Source: Acorus gramineus (taxonomy: Eukaryota > Streptophyta > Magnoliopsida > Acorales > Acoraceae). From it: a DNA stretch of 64,000 bases. Every line of letters begins with the position of its first letter. Position 1 is the stretch's first letter. A model generated the notes under the pieces. It was not told the DNA's origin. It did not search any database and was given only the letters and a program-made list of their open reading frames with translations. The stretch lies in the NCBI GenBank assembly GCA_030737835.1, contig CM060850.1:24407774-24471773 (forward strand). The letters are read 5' to 3'. This document shows, in pieces, positions 51,970-63,500 of the stretch. The translations under genes were made by a program, and so were the position numbers.

Positions 51970-52638
51970 TCAAGAAGCGACGACGACCTCCTCTCCCGCT
52001 TCGTCATCCGTCACGGCAGTCCAAACGGGGACCCTCACATCCCTGTACGTGCAAACGTAGGGCGCATCGGACCCGTCGTAGACGCCCGTCCACCTCCCCT
52101 CATCAATGTAGCTCGCATCCCAGACCGACGAGTACAGAAACATCGGCTTTTCCGGGAAATCCTCGCCGTCCCTCCTCTCCACCCTCCTCACCATCCGAGC
52201 GTCGATCAGCCACTCGATCTCCCTCTCCGTCCACTTGATCACGTACTCGTGGAAGTCCTCCGAAGCGTCGAACCCCAGATCGTGGTGCTCTTCGTGGTTC
52301 CCAAGCCCGGAGACGTAGTAGTTGGTCTGGACGATGGTCCGGTCCTTGCCAAGGAACTCGAAGTCGATCTCGTCTTGGGATTTGTCGCCCTCAAGCGAGG
52401 AGAGGTAGAGGTTGAAGTTGAGGCCGCTGGTGTTGCCGGAGGGGCACCGGATCCGGGCGGAGAAGGTGCCGTGGCGGAAGCGGCGCAACGAGCGCCACCG
52501 CGCACCACCGCGGTCGTCATACGCAACGCGAATCTCGCCAGTGGGGGGGTGGTGGTCGCAGGCGGAGGGGGTGTAATCCACCGCGATCTCGCTGAGGGTC
52601 TCCGTGTGGTGGATTCGGTGGTGGGGATCGGGCGACAT
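51970..52638 (-). CDS. EG16-type GH16 endo-beta-glucanase
   Basis: A single-exon frame of 222 aa with the GH16 jelly-roll fold. The catalytic ExDxE element is intact as E90-I-D-F-E94 within SQDEIDFEFLGKD. Other conserved blocks are GGARWRS, GTFSARIRCP, GLNFNLYLSSLEGDKSQ, VIKWTEREIEWLIDA and MFLYSSVWDASYIDEGRWTG. It has no signal peptide and lacks the C-terminal extension of xyloglucan endotransglucosylases. Both traits define the EG16 group (e.g. poplar and grape EG16), whose characterised members hydrolyse mixed-linkage glucan and xyloglucan. The physiological substrate in plants is unsettled. Length and start (MSPDPHH) agree with family members. The coding DNA is GC-rich compared with its surroundings. 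A TATA-like box is at 52883-52894. The long frame on the opposite strand is only a shadow. Confidence 0.9.
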   Translation of the reverse strand: MSPDPHHRIHHTETLSEIAVDYTPSACDHHPPTGEIRVAYDDRGGARWRSLRRFRHGTFSARIRCPSGNTSGLNFNLYLSSLEGDKSQDEIDFEFLGKDRTIVQTNYYVSGLGNHEEHHDLGFDASEDFHEYVIKWTEREIEWLIDARMVRRVERRDGEDFPEKPMFLYSSVWDASYIDEGRWTGVYDGSDAPYVCTYRDVRVPVWTAVTDDEAGEEVVVAS

Positions 52639-52882
52639 TTTGGGGATCGACGGAGGTTGACAAAGAAATTGTCTCGGTGGCGGCTTGAGCTCGTCTTGGG
52701 ATCGTTGGGGCTAGCTTTCGGTACCTATTTCTATTTGTTTCTGAGGGTGAGACCGTCAATGAATGGTCCGGGTGTTGTACGGAGAGGAAAATGACACGTT
52801 TAGTCGAGTCCATATCAGTATGATCAATATCATCTATTAAACTACATAACCTATAAATCAAAATACACAACATATGAATCAA

Positions 52883-52894
52883 ATTTTATAAATA
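52883..52894 (-). promoter_or_regulatory. TATA-like box of EG16
   Basis: The minus strand reads CTATTTATAAAAT about 245 bp upstream of the EG16 ATG. This implies a leader of roughly 210-220 nt that contains upstream ATGs. Confidence 0.45.
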
Positions 52895-52899
52895 GTTGT

Positions 52900-55067
52900 T
52901 AAATATAATAATATTCTGTATAATTTAATTCATGAGCTATATAATTCGATTGATAATATGTGCAGTTCAATACTAATAGTATCAGACTTGACTAGATCTA
53001 GACTTCATTATGTCATAATCGATGTCTGTTTGCTGTCCACTTTGTAATTTTTTTGTTATTTTTAAAAATGTGTTTATATATTGAATTGAATAGATATATT
53101 ATGTTTTTTTGTATTGGGATATATTGGGATATAATATAGACCCTTGATTTGTTTTTTAACGCTTGTATTTTACTTTATTCTTACTGTAGCATATTATTTC
53201 TTCCCAGTCTAACCATTTCAGTCTCAGCCTTTTACTTAACTCCGTGTCCTTTATTAGAGACTTCCCTCCAATGATGGAAAGTGGCATGAATCTGAAGTGA
53301 TTTTTTTCTAGGAATTGGGAGTTTGAGTAGAGATCGGATTAACTATATCGCATTTCCTGAAGTGGTAAAAGCTCTGAAACTTACTTCTTTCCTTTTCTTT
53401 TTTATGCTTGATGGTCTCTTATTTTATATATATAGATTTCTTTTAGATGAATATCTGAATAATAAGCTAGATGAGAAATGCCTCAAGCTAAAGGAATTGA
53501 TCAAAACTCAATACTAAAAGATGACGTTTCATAGAGAAGCTTCTAAATGTCCCAGCTTGAGATGCTGAGAGCATGTATGAATACTGATTTCAAGGTAAGG
53601 ATTTCTTCACGCACTCTCTCACTATTTACTTTTCTTTTTTTTTGTTTACTGTGACATTTGTTAGAAGGAAAAAAATTAATATACCTCTATGTAAACTTAG
53701 CTAATTCGGTATAGGTCACTGTAAAATCAATTAATTACTATATATATCTTTAAAAAACATGTATGATTAATATTTTTGGTCCCAATGTTAAATTCCTGAT
53801 AATTTACAAGGAATATTCGAAGAATATTTCATTTACTTAACATAAGCCATCCAAACAACATTCAAATAAATCCATATAAACTATAAAAAATTCGATTTAG
53901 CTCTTTTAAAGACAAAAATGCCCTTACTATCTTCCCCAAAGAAGTGTCTTGCTACCCTATCATATTCAACAAATACAATTTTTAATATTTAAGAAACATA
54001 TTTTAAAGCTCCCTAATTTAACTTCAATCAGTGAATTGGTATAAAAACTCCTTTAACCCCATCTTTAGAGTGGTTTACGTGGTTTTTCTTATTTACTGTT
54101 TTTACACTTTGTTTTTCTTTGTCGTATTTAGTTTTGCTTTTTATATTTCATACTCTTGAAGCTTCAATTAATAGATGATCATGGTAGAAATTGTCTACTA
54201 TCCATTAAAAAAAACCCATTCAAGAGCCAAAACACAAATTGAAGGAAAATAAAAAATTAAAAGTATGTAATTTTATATTGTGTTCTTTAGTACAGCAAGG
54301 TATAACCATTGCTCTCTTTGTGAATTTGTGTTTGTAATAATAAAAAATAAAAAATTTCAATCGGGGGCTATGGGTTCTTCATATAAGGATTTTTCCATGC
54401 AGAAATATGTCTAACCTTGTTTGTTTCTTTTGTTGTTCTTCCTAAAAAAGAAAAAGAAAAAAAATGCAATTCTTATTCTCAAACCCACCTATATTGTTGT
54501 TGTTGCTGCCAAAAAAGCAAACAAAAACCATGAGTCATTCCAAATGCAGCAACCATTTCTTCTTCTCGCTGCTCACCTTTTCGTGAGTGTTTGCAAGGGT
54601 GAAGGGTGGCCTCAGCGACCGCCGCCCCAACATTAATCACACCGGTCATCGCATCATCTCCCCGATCTAAGCCTTCTACCTAACCATCGATGATGCAGAG
54701 AGGAGGAGAACGAGCGAGAGGTAAAAATGGGTGAAGGGCAGTAATCTCATATGTGTGGTTAAGATTAATCAGAGACTGGGTTAATTAGGGTGACTGTAGG
54801 GACTTATTTAACAATTTATAAATAAGACAAGTTCACAGGGAGTTATATCGATTTTTTCCTTGTTAAAATTATTTTTTTGAATCTGTTGCCCCCGGGTGAT
54901 TCCGAATGTTGCCCTACTCTCTTTTGCCCCCATTCCCTATAGTGCTGAAGAGGATTGATTAAGAGGAGTCTTTGCATGTTTTATGTTGTAAGAATCAATA
55001 AATCCTCTTATTTTCTTCTTTTTCCTCTGCTTTCGGATCTTTTGCAACCGCTTTGCTCAGTTATAAA
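52900..55067. other. Intergenic DNA, possible decayed transposons
   Basis: I see no gene. Segments at about 53680-53760 and 54780-54870 resemble each other in inverted orientation (ATATACCTCTATGTAAAC against ATAACTCCCTGTGAAC) and could be the ends of an old DNA transposon of about 1.1 kb. Similar sequence is near 9580-9700. Confidence 0.35.
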
Positions 55068-55792
55068 CAAGGGCGGACCCAGGATTTAGAAAAAGGGGGG
55101 ACCGAGGACAAAACAATATATTTGAAAAAAAAATTATAACAAAATATAAATACAAAGATGATAATTTAAGACAAAAATAACTATATCCAAATAAAATAAA
55201 ATAAATGAATCCTAATAAAAATATTTTATTAAAATATACCCGTTAACATGAGTATATGTTTCGGTGATTTCTATCAAAGCATATAGGACAAAAATTGGGG
55301 CTAGAAATATAAAAATAAATATTACTCATACAAAAATTTAAAAAATTGAAGATGAACTTAATATTTTCAAATCTTTTAATCCAATCGACAAAAAATAAAT
55401 CAAATCAACCAACATAAAATAAACACAGATCAAATACAAAAAATTAAATAAAATCAACACTAAGTATTGAAAATATGCTTCATTAAAAAAAAAGAAGAAA
55501 ACTTAAACATACAAGAATTCATGAGACAGAGGATTGGAGAGCCTTTGGGCATGTGATTTCCACTGCGACGACGGCACACGTACAATGGGGCACTGGGGAT
55601 TTTAATTTGTTATTAGGGTATTATATTTTATTTGGTGGGTGGGTCCCACTTGATTTTTTTGGGCTAGGATTATGGAAAGGCTTGAATGGAAGGTTTTCCA
55701 AGTATTAATTGATTTGGAGCGCTGCTTTTTCCAATTGATTTGGTACATGAAAAACATTGGGCCACTAGCCCACTCAAATGTCCCCGGCCCTG
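55068..55792. mobile_element. hAT-type element, 725 bp, beside the CRR1 3' end
   Basis: Left end CAAGGGCGGACCC and inverted right end CAGGGCCGGGG. Perfect 8-bp duplications GTTATAAA lie at 55060-55067 and 55793-55800. The AT-rich interior has no transposase. It ends 213 bp from the CRR1 stop codon. Confidence 0.88.
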
Positions 55793-56005
55793 GTTATAAA
55801 AGATCTACAAGTTTTTACTTCAAAGAACAAAATATAGTTATCTTTCCGATGGAGATTCATGTCTCACTCATCCAAACAACAATTCTATTGGTTACATGAG
55901 AAGTTGGTAAGGCTACATAAAACATTCTATGAATTTCTGAATCAGTTTTCTGTGATATCACATAGGATGATCAGAACTCTAAATGCAGACTTCTGTTTTT
56001 TTTCT

Positions 56006-57857
56006 CTACAAGAACTTCTCCAAGCCATAAACCAAATTCTGCAAATGCCCATGATTCAAAACCTCAAACATGTATTATAATTCACATGCATAAACGGATG
56101 AGATGCAGATTGTTATGTACCTTGAGGCGTACCACTTTCCTGATGGCAAGGAGCAGGCCTGGCATGAGACATTGCACATTCGTGATATCATGTTTGATAG
56201 TATAAACCTGCATATGATGATGTTTTAATCTGATTTGTTTTAATTGAGTATGTTGTGTTGTCAAATCTAATGGAAAGGATGTATCAATGTCCTTAATGCG
56301 TACCTCCCCTGGACCTGAGAAGTGAACTGATGTACTGGAAGTAAGTCCTGGCAATACTAAGCTGTGGACACGAACGCCATCATCGCCTAAAACTTGACCT
56401 CTTGCCTTACCACACAAAACACAGATCATATATGATATTTGAATATTGGACAGTTTTTTTTTTTTTTCTCACCTTGATTTTAGTCCTTGTAAGTCGTAAT
56501 ATCATATTTTTTATTTTTGAAAAAAATTATTTAGTCATGTAATGATTTTATATTCTCTATATGAAGATTGGGAGAGGTTTCTATTTACCCTGACATCTGT
56601 CTCAAGATCTTCTCTGTTATACATCTGGCCAAGATCAGATATGTTGTTGGCGATCTGTACCGCGTCCGGTGTTGGGAGATCCTGCAAAAGAAGTACAGAA
56701 CCAGTCAGTGAATCCTGTATAACGTGAAATCTTCTGCAATATGACTTTCCATCGTCTTTAGACTAAAACAATTGAATATAAAACGCATCAATTCACCGAT
56801 GCATTAGGTCTTGATTCCACGATCTCCACATTGCTATAATGGAATGAAGCTGAGATAGCAGCTTGTTGGAGGAGGACGGAACCAATGGAAAGTGTCGGGG
56901 CAACCAAACAACCCTTGACATAGTACGCGCAGAAGCCATAAATGAGATGACATCAGGTGTGATTGAAATGATTTACAACATAACAAAAAAAGGAATTGGC
57001 TTTCCTCATCAAAGCTCACCATGCTGGCCTTCTCACAAAACATAGACAGCGCACTGACCGTGTCTACTTGCAACTTGGGAACATAAACAACGCTCTTCAT
57101 ACCAAAGGCAGTTGCCTATCCTCCAATCAACCCAATTATGAGAAAAAAACAAACAATTGAAGTTAAGGATAACAAAGGTTATTAAAAATCATGACTAGCC
57201 AAACCAAACTGAATTCACCTGTTTCACATCATCGTATATTGTAGAAGGTTCGGTGAGATGGACCACCACGCCATTCGCTTTCGACTAATAACAAAATATT
57301 AAAAGCTTGTCACTCTAATTAAAATATAAGACATTGCATTAATAAGAAAATTATGATTGCAATACATATATAATTGACCTGAGAAATGGATCCCAGAACC
57401 ATGGTTAGATCATTGATTATGGGAATCTCCAAATCCTCTTCCATATTACAAATCTACCAAACCCGTCAAAGCACTTCATTAACATTTGAGGAAGAAAAAA
57501 AAATGCAACATAAATGTTTGAAAGTTAAAGCAAAACCTTGCCAATATCTTGGCCGACAAATTGGGTGTCCACAGCACCGGCCACTTCCATTCCTCTAGCC
57601 TTCATGACAGCCACAACTGTAGCTTTTCCAATATCTTTTGTCGCTCCATTTATTATTACCTCTTCCCATTTAGGAAGGAAAACCAAAGTAAACCTTAGTT
57701 TCTCATATCACTGAATGCACTGCATTGATTTAGCTTGAAAGACAAAGTTGATTACCTTGATATTGTTCTGAGATTGCTGCATTGAGATGGGACTGACACT
57801 GACTTTGAGGAGTCTTTTATGCTTTGTGATCTGAAACGGGAACCTCAGGGAAGCCAT
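56006..57857 (-). CDS. CRR1: CRR1, DapB-like chloroplast NDH assembly factor (10 exons)
   Basis: CRR1 is a stromal protein required to assemble the chloroplast NDH complex used in cyclic electron flow. Exons (complement): 57756-57857, 57537-57659, 57379-57453, 57219-57284, 57020-57115, 56797-56913, 56589-56681, 56304-56405, 56121-56207, 56006-56038. Every intron is phase 0 and GT-AG. The total is 297 aa, starting MASLRFPFQITKHK (a basic, serine-containing plastid-targeting type) and ending NLVYGLEKFL. The protein resembles cyanobacterial dihydrodipicolinate reductase along its length: VIINGATKDIGKATVV (degenerate dinucleotide loop), GCLVAPTLSIGSVLLQQAA, MPGLLLAIRKVV. The catalytic H-H-x-x-K-x-D-A-P-S-G-T segment is replaced by ESRPNASDLPTPDA at 187-200, and the VDFTxPS motif is VHLTEPS, so reductase activity is not expected. 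Plant DapB enzymes proper differ strongly. hAT elements flank both ends. Confidence 0.93.
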
Positions 57858-58068
57858 TGAAGCTGTTTTGAGGCTCGTTATCTTTTACAAATCCAAACTG
57901 AGTTAAGATCAACCTTTGTAAAATCCCATGCATGCATACCATAAATCATGTGCCATCTGATGTTTAAAAAATAATTGTCATGCAAGCAAGCATACTTCAA
58001 ATAATGAAATACCATGTGAAACAACGTCATAAATCATGCATCACTATATTCAAACTATATGTTGAGTT

Positions 58069-58658
58069 CAGGGCCGGCCCTGAGAATTAAATCTTTTGGT
58101 TGGGCCCTAGGCAAACTTTTTATCTAGAGCCCTAAATATTTTTTTGAAAAAATATAAATAGTTTGAATATTACACATAATTTTATTTTAAGACAATAAAT
58201 ATTACAAAATACATACATAATATTATAAAATCATTTAAATTTACAACCTTCTACAATATTATATGCACATAAAAGCAATAAAATTAATAATTTTTTTAAT
58301 GGAATGAGAATTATAATAATTAGAAAAAAAACTTTATAAGAGAGTTTAAAATTTAAACACTGTGGAGAGAAACCGTGAAAAAAAAGGGTTTTGAGAGTAG
58401 TTGGGAGAGAGAGGAGAGAAAAAGTCTCAAATTTAGATGACTATTGTCACTATGGTTGGAGAGATTTAGGGAGAGAGATTTTAAGCTTGATTTAAGGGAT
58501 ATTAAGTGAGAAAGTGTTGTGAGAGGGATCAATTCATCTTTCACATCTCACTTTATTTTAAAATTTCCATTGATTAGATAATTGGAGCTCTCTTTAGCTC
58601 TCTAGATAGAGGGTCCTAGACAGTTTGCCTTGGTGGTCTTGCTCCAGGACTGGCCCTG
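58069..58658. mobile_element. hAT-type element, 590 bp, upstream of CRR1
   Basis: Left end CAGGGCCGGCCCTGAG and inverted right end CAGGGCCAGTCCTGG. Perfect 8-bp duplications GTTGAGTT lie at 58061-58068 and 58659-58666. It starts 212 bp upstream of the CRR1 ATG. The interior is AT-rich and non-coding. Confidence 0.92.
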
Positions 58659-58666
58659 GTTGAGTT

Positions 58667-60434
58667 CTCATGAATAGAAACAATGCATGTGATGATTATT
58701 GTAATAAAGCATGCATCTCCAAACCCATACATTTATATATAAAAACAAAGAAGGTACGTAAGGATCTACTCAACTCTAACAAGAACACTTGTGAGAATCG
58801 CCCGAAATAGAATAATAATGCCAATAAATAAAAGACAATTGAACAATTATACTAAATAGACTACCCATTTATTCTAAACCCATTTATCCATTAAACATAA
58901 AAATTCATTTAATTTATCTCACCAAACCAAATTTCCCCGAGCCCAACCATCTTTTGATATCCACAATACATCATTTAGAACCCATTATATTATCCAATTT
59001 CATTATCGAACTAATTAAACAATAATATATTTATATAATACATTATACTAGCTTATTAATGTGATTTTCATTGACAGTGGGTCTCTAAAACAGCCCACTA
59101 GTTCATGGGCCACATGGGTTGGGTCCAGGCCCACTGGACGGAAGCTCAGAAATCAAGGCCCACAACCATAGTTTTTCTTTTTCTTTCCTCCTCCTCCTCC
59201 TCTACCCACAGCCATCACAAACTCCATCACCATCACCACCACCTTGCCCCTCCCCCAAGACCAATACCCGCCGCCGGGCCCGCCGCCGGAGGCTCAATGT
59301 TCGGAACCCTGACCGATTAAAAGAAATCCTAGAACCCCCAATTTTTTTTTTGAACTTCTTGCCTCTCCCCCTCTTCTTCTTCCTATTCCCACATCCCTCT
59401 CCCTGTCCCTCTCCCTCTCCCTCTTTCACGGCCACCCAAAACAAATGTGAATCATCCAAAATCATCCCAACCATGTCACAAACACCCAAAGCAAATAGAG
59501 AAACATAATAAGACTATGATTATCTTAGAATCCAAATTAAATAAAAAGTTCATGAGAGAAGGAGAAGATGTACCTAGATTTACCATGCCAATGGCCTCAA
59601 CATAATATCCTACTCAGATAACTGAATGAATGGTCTGGTCCATCGGTCTTATCAATTCGCGTCCTTTACACGGGTTTGCTTCGTTCGTGCACTACATACG
59701 TGCGACATAATGTAGTACCGGGTTCCAATGAGCCTATATTGTCATTTTAATTCACCTTGTTTGCTTGGAAGCTCATACCAGCACCTTGTCTGCTTGGAAG
59801 CTGCCACAAGTAAAACGAAAAATGAAAAAAAAAAAAATATTACACAAAATTTTTTTTACGGTTCAAAAGGCAGACTAGACTACACATGTTTCTATTTTCG
59901 TTTTTCCAAAATCATATAACTCATCTAATGAGATATGTAATTTTATAAAATATAAAATACATGCTTCAGTGAATTAAATAATAACATGTATAGAAAATTT
60001 TAATTTTTTAATGAGGTATATATCGTATTACAATGCATAGATGAGATACGAGGCATATAAGACTTTCTTTAGGACAGTAAAATGATTTATTATAACATAG
60101 CTCAAAGATAAATGATTTACTCAACCCTGTGTGTAGTCTCATCCCCAGTCCTCTTCAATTTTTCATTTTTTTAAAAACAAACCTGTATGTGTAGTCTCAT
60201 CCTCAGTCAATGCATATAAGACCAAAATTTAAGTGGGACAGTCCTTGAATTTAACCAGCATGGATTCATCTGACCGGGTCCTATCCATGACAATTGACAA
60301 TAGAGACCTTGGACAAACTATCCCGAGCCTATATAGTTTGCAAATGCAAGTGCCAGTACCACTAGGATTGAATAATTAACTTCTTGATGATTTTGTAGTT
60401 GCTCTTACTCATTGATATTAAAAAGTCACAAATC
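58667..60434. other. Intergenic DNA with a promoter-like GGCCCA cluster
   Basis: Between 59090 and 59165 several TGGGCC/GGCCCA motifs (site II type, common in promoters of plant housekeeping genes) are clustered. They are followed by a CT-rich tract and a GC-rich patch at 59265-59320. No gene I can recognise begins there; frames at 59105-59508 are proline- and histidine-rich low complexity. Confidence 0.4.
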
Positions 60435-60444
60435 TGATGGAGTT

Positions 60445-60538
60445 TTTTTTTTTTTTTTTTGCTTGGTAAGAATCGAACCCCGATCTTTTTTTGGAAAAGG
60501 GTGTGTCTCGACCACCCCGCTAAGGAGGTCTTCCACGG
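60445..60538 (-). mobile_element. Short tRNA-like SINE with target duplication
   Basis: On the minus strand TTAGCGGGGTGGTCGAGACA resembles an A box, and GGGGTTCGATTCTTACC matches a B box, followed by a poly-A tail. The 10-bp repeats TGATGGAGTT flank it (60435-60444 and 60539-60548). It is not a tRNA gene because no cloverleaf of normal length can be made. Confidence 0.82.
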
Positions 60539-60548
60539 TGATGGAGTT

Positions 60549-63500
60549 GTTCGCCTTGAACCATTTGTAAAATGACATAATAAGAGGTATTAGATGAATG
60601 AACAAGAATTCTTAAAACATTATTTGGGTTTTGATATCCTGGTGCATGTTTTGATCGAGGGTATCGGGATATCTGAGAAAGCACTACTGCAAGAAGTTAC
60701 AAGAAGAAAAATATTTCAACATTAGGATGCGAGGTGTCTAAGGAGGCACTCATGCAAAAAGTTATTTGAATGGATACATTGATATGAGGATGCCTGAAAT
60801 GTCTCCTATAAAAAGATACCTTAAAAGGTATTTCTACATGAGGATGACTAAAGATCGAATCACTCCTGCATGAATATACCTGAAAAGGTAGTCAGATATG
60901 AGGATATCTAATTGTTAAGTTAGTTGAGTCAATCAAAGTGAAGATTTGGGGATCAACTGAAAACTCAGATTCATTCATCAGTTAAGTCTCATTAGATAAT
61001 CCCTAGGTCAAAACATTAAATTCAATGATTCAATTCATGTTTTTATGAAATTGATACATTGTTTTGAAAGAGTTTTTGAAATGGAATTAGAATGTTTTTG
61101 GGGGATTTGGATGCATTTCGAATATATTTCAAATCAATTTCAAGAAATTTTTAAGTCTTGAAACAATCATTTTTTGTTTGAGTTTCACAATACTTCATCT
61201 AGATGATCGAGAATATTGTCCAAACAATGCACTGTACGATCTACCTTATGATCGTTCTACAGTTTTACTAATTGTGAAAGATAGAGTGTAAATTATGTCT
61301 TTTTAGGGGTGTGTTTGAAAACTCAGTTTAAAAAATAGCTTTTAGCTTTTGATACTTTATGTGCACCTTTTGAAGATATAATGGTGATGACAATTTTATA
61401 ATAGTTATAATTTCGATGCACAGTTCAGAAATAAAATATGATATATTTAAGTTGACTTATTTGATAACGGTTTTTAACTTTAACTTATAAAAAAAATTAA
61501 AAACTGTTTTTTTCTTTGTTGCTAAACAGGGCCTAAGCGATGGAACATAGACTAAACGATCATTTCCGAATCAAGGTTCAAGATAAATGGGTGAATTGAT
61601 ATGTGGCATGATTTGATTGGGTCGTGGAAAATGGGCCCAACAATACTGATGGACTTGAATGGGATTGAATGAAATTAGGCACCATAATCACAGTTTTCTA
61701 TATGAAAAGGTCCACATAAAATTAACCATTAGACATTAATCTGCTTTGGACCACAAATGTTTCGTTCGGTGCAGAATTTTCCCTCCAACAACTCGCATCG
61801 GTTGGCAGGTCCAAGTTGAGGCGCTGGCATCAAACACTGAACGTCCATGATCAAAATCCAAATTTTAAACACCAACACAAAAATAAAAACAACTACTGTT
61901 GCCCCCACTTAAAACCAATCTCCAAATCTCCACCTTCCCTAATGTTGACCCATCACCTACTACTCATCTCCAACCTCCACCATCTCTCCAATCATCACCA
62001 TCAGTTTCGGTATCTCCGTCAAGACCACCGTAGCAACATAAGATATTTCATTATTCTTTTTTTTAACGAATTGTGGACATTTTCATTTTAAAATGTTTTA
62101 AAATAGATAATGTCTGAATTAGAAAAGATAACAGAGTAAAGAAAAAATACAAAAAAAGATAAGAGACCGCGCATAAGAACAACAGACGAGAGATCTCCTC
62201 ACTGACTCAATGTCTCGTCATGCTAGACCCCGAGTCGAAAGTGATCTTTCATAAGAAGAATCCAGGTTGCTCTCCCCAATCGATAATTGAATGATAAGCC
62301 AACTCCTATAGATTTTCGACGTAAAAGCTCACCTTGGAACACCGATTGCTTGATTATTTTAAGCTTGATTTATTTTAATTGTTATACCATGTGTTCCCAT
62401 GGTTGACTAATATTTGTTTTCCCATAAAAAAAAACCTACACAATTCCATTTAACCTCCATTTAATGATTTCTGAAACAAGTGTCTTCAAACAAAAAAAAA
62501 TGTAACCGTAAGCACAAACGAACAATAATCGTGGCTCATAATGCAACCTACCCAATTTTGCTCCCATCTCAATTTTTTTTTTTTTTTTTTTTTTGTGTCG
62601 TTTTTGTGCACGTAAGAAAGGGTGGACCCAACCAACTATTTAGAAAGACAGAAGAAGATTCTCTTGTCTTTTGATGGTGGTCTTTTTTTCAAAATAAAAT
62701 TGGATTTAAATGTTTTTCTTTGGGAAAATTAAAAATTAATTCGATATCAGACAAGGGTGGGTGGCTTGTTTGTCCTGCCTACAATACAAAACCAGGATGA
62801 AAAAGAAAGCCCAAAAACACAGTTTTAGTTTTATAATGGTTATGGTTTCTTAATTCACATTTCCGAAAGAGAAAATACCCAAATAAATAATATAAACTAT
62901 TGGAAATACTCAAATATGTCAATTTTTAAAATTCTACCTTTTTAGTCTGCTTTTACAATTTTAAAAAATAAAATGACATTATTACTCTTCTGTTATCTAC
63001 TATTTAAACATAATTACACATATTTTAATGTTTAACACCTTAACTAAAAAACATTAATTAATAATAAAATATTTTTTTTGCATAAATATTATTATTATTT
63101 TTGAATATTTAAATAAACCATTAAGAGTTTCGTTATAATATGCTTTTTAGATATTTTTAAACTCTATAAAATATTTTCAGGCACTCATGTATATTTAATA
63201 TCCTAAGGATTTTTTTTCTATAAAAGTTTAAACATATAAAAGTGACCCAATTTTTTTTTATAAAGTTTAGAAATATCAAAAAAAATATTTTATAACAAAA
63301 ATTTTCTATGTTTTACAATTTAACTCTTAATAGAGTATTTAGAAATACATAATAATAATAAAATTTATGTACAAATAAAAAAAATATTTTATTGTTTATT
63401 AATATTCTAAAATTTCAGTGTTTAAATAAGTAAATATGTGTAATGATGTTTTAATAGTGGATAACATAAGAGTAGTCAAGATATTTTACTTTTTAAAATT

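Noticed and set aside
51820..52794. A 324-codon plus-strand frame, one of the longest in the window
   Set aside because: It lies antisense to EG16. It is arginine-, valine- and proline-rich with no domain and arises from the GC-rich third-codon bias of the real gene on the other strand.
56006..57857. Calling this gene a true dihydrodipicolinate reductase (lysine synthesis)
   Set aside because: The plant lysine enzymes have a different sequence, and the catalytic His/Lys loop is absent here; CRR1 fits length and sequence better.
60445..60538. A tRNA gene
   Set aside because: The promoter-box-like parts are present, but the spacing, the poly-A tail and the flanking target duplication show a SINE.
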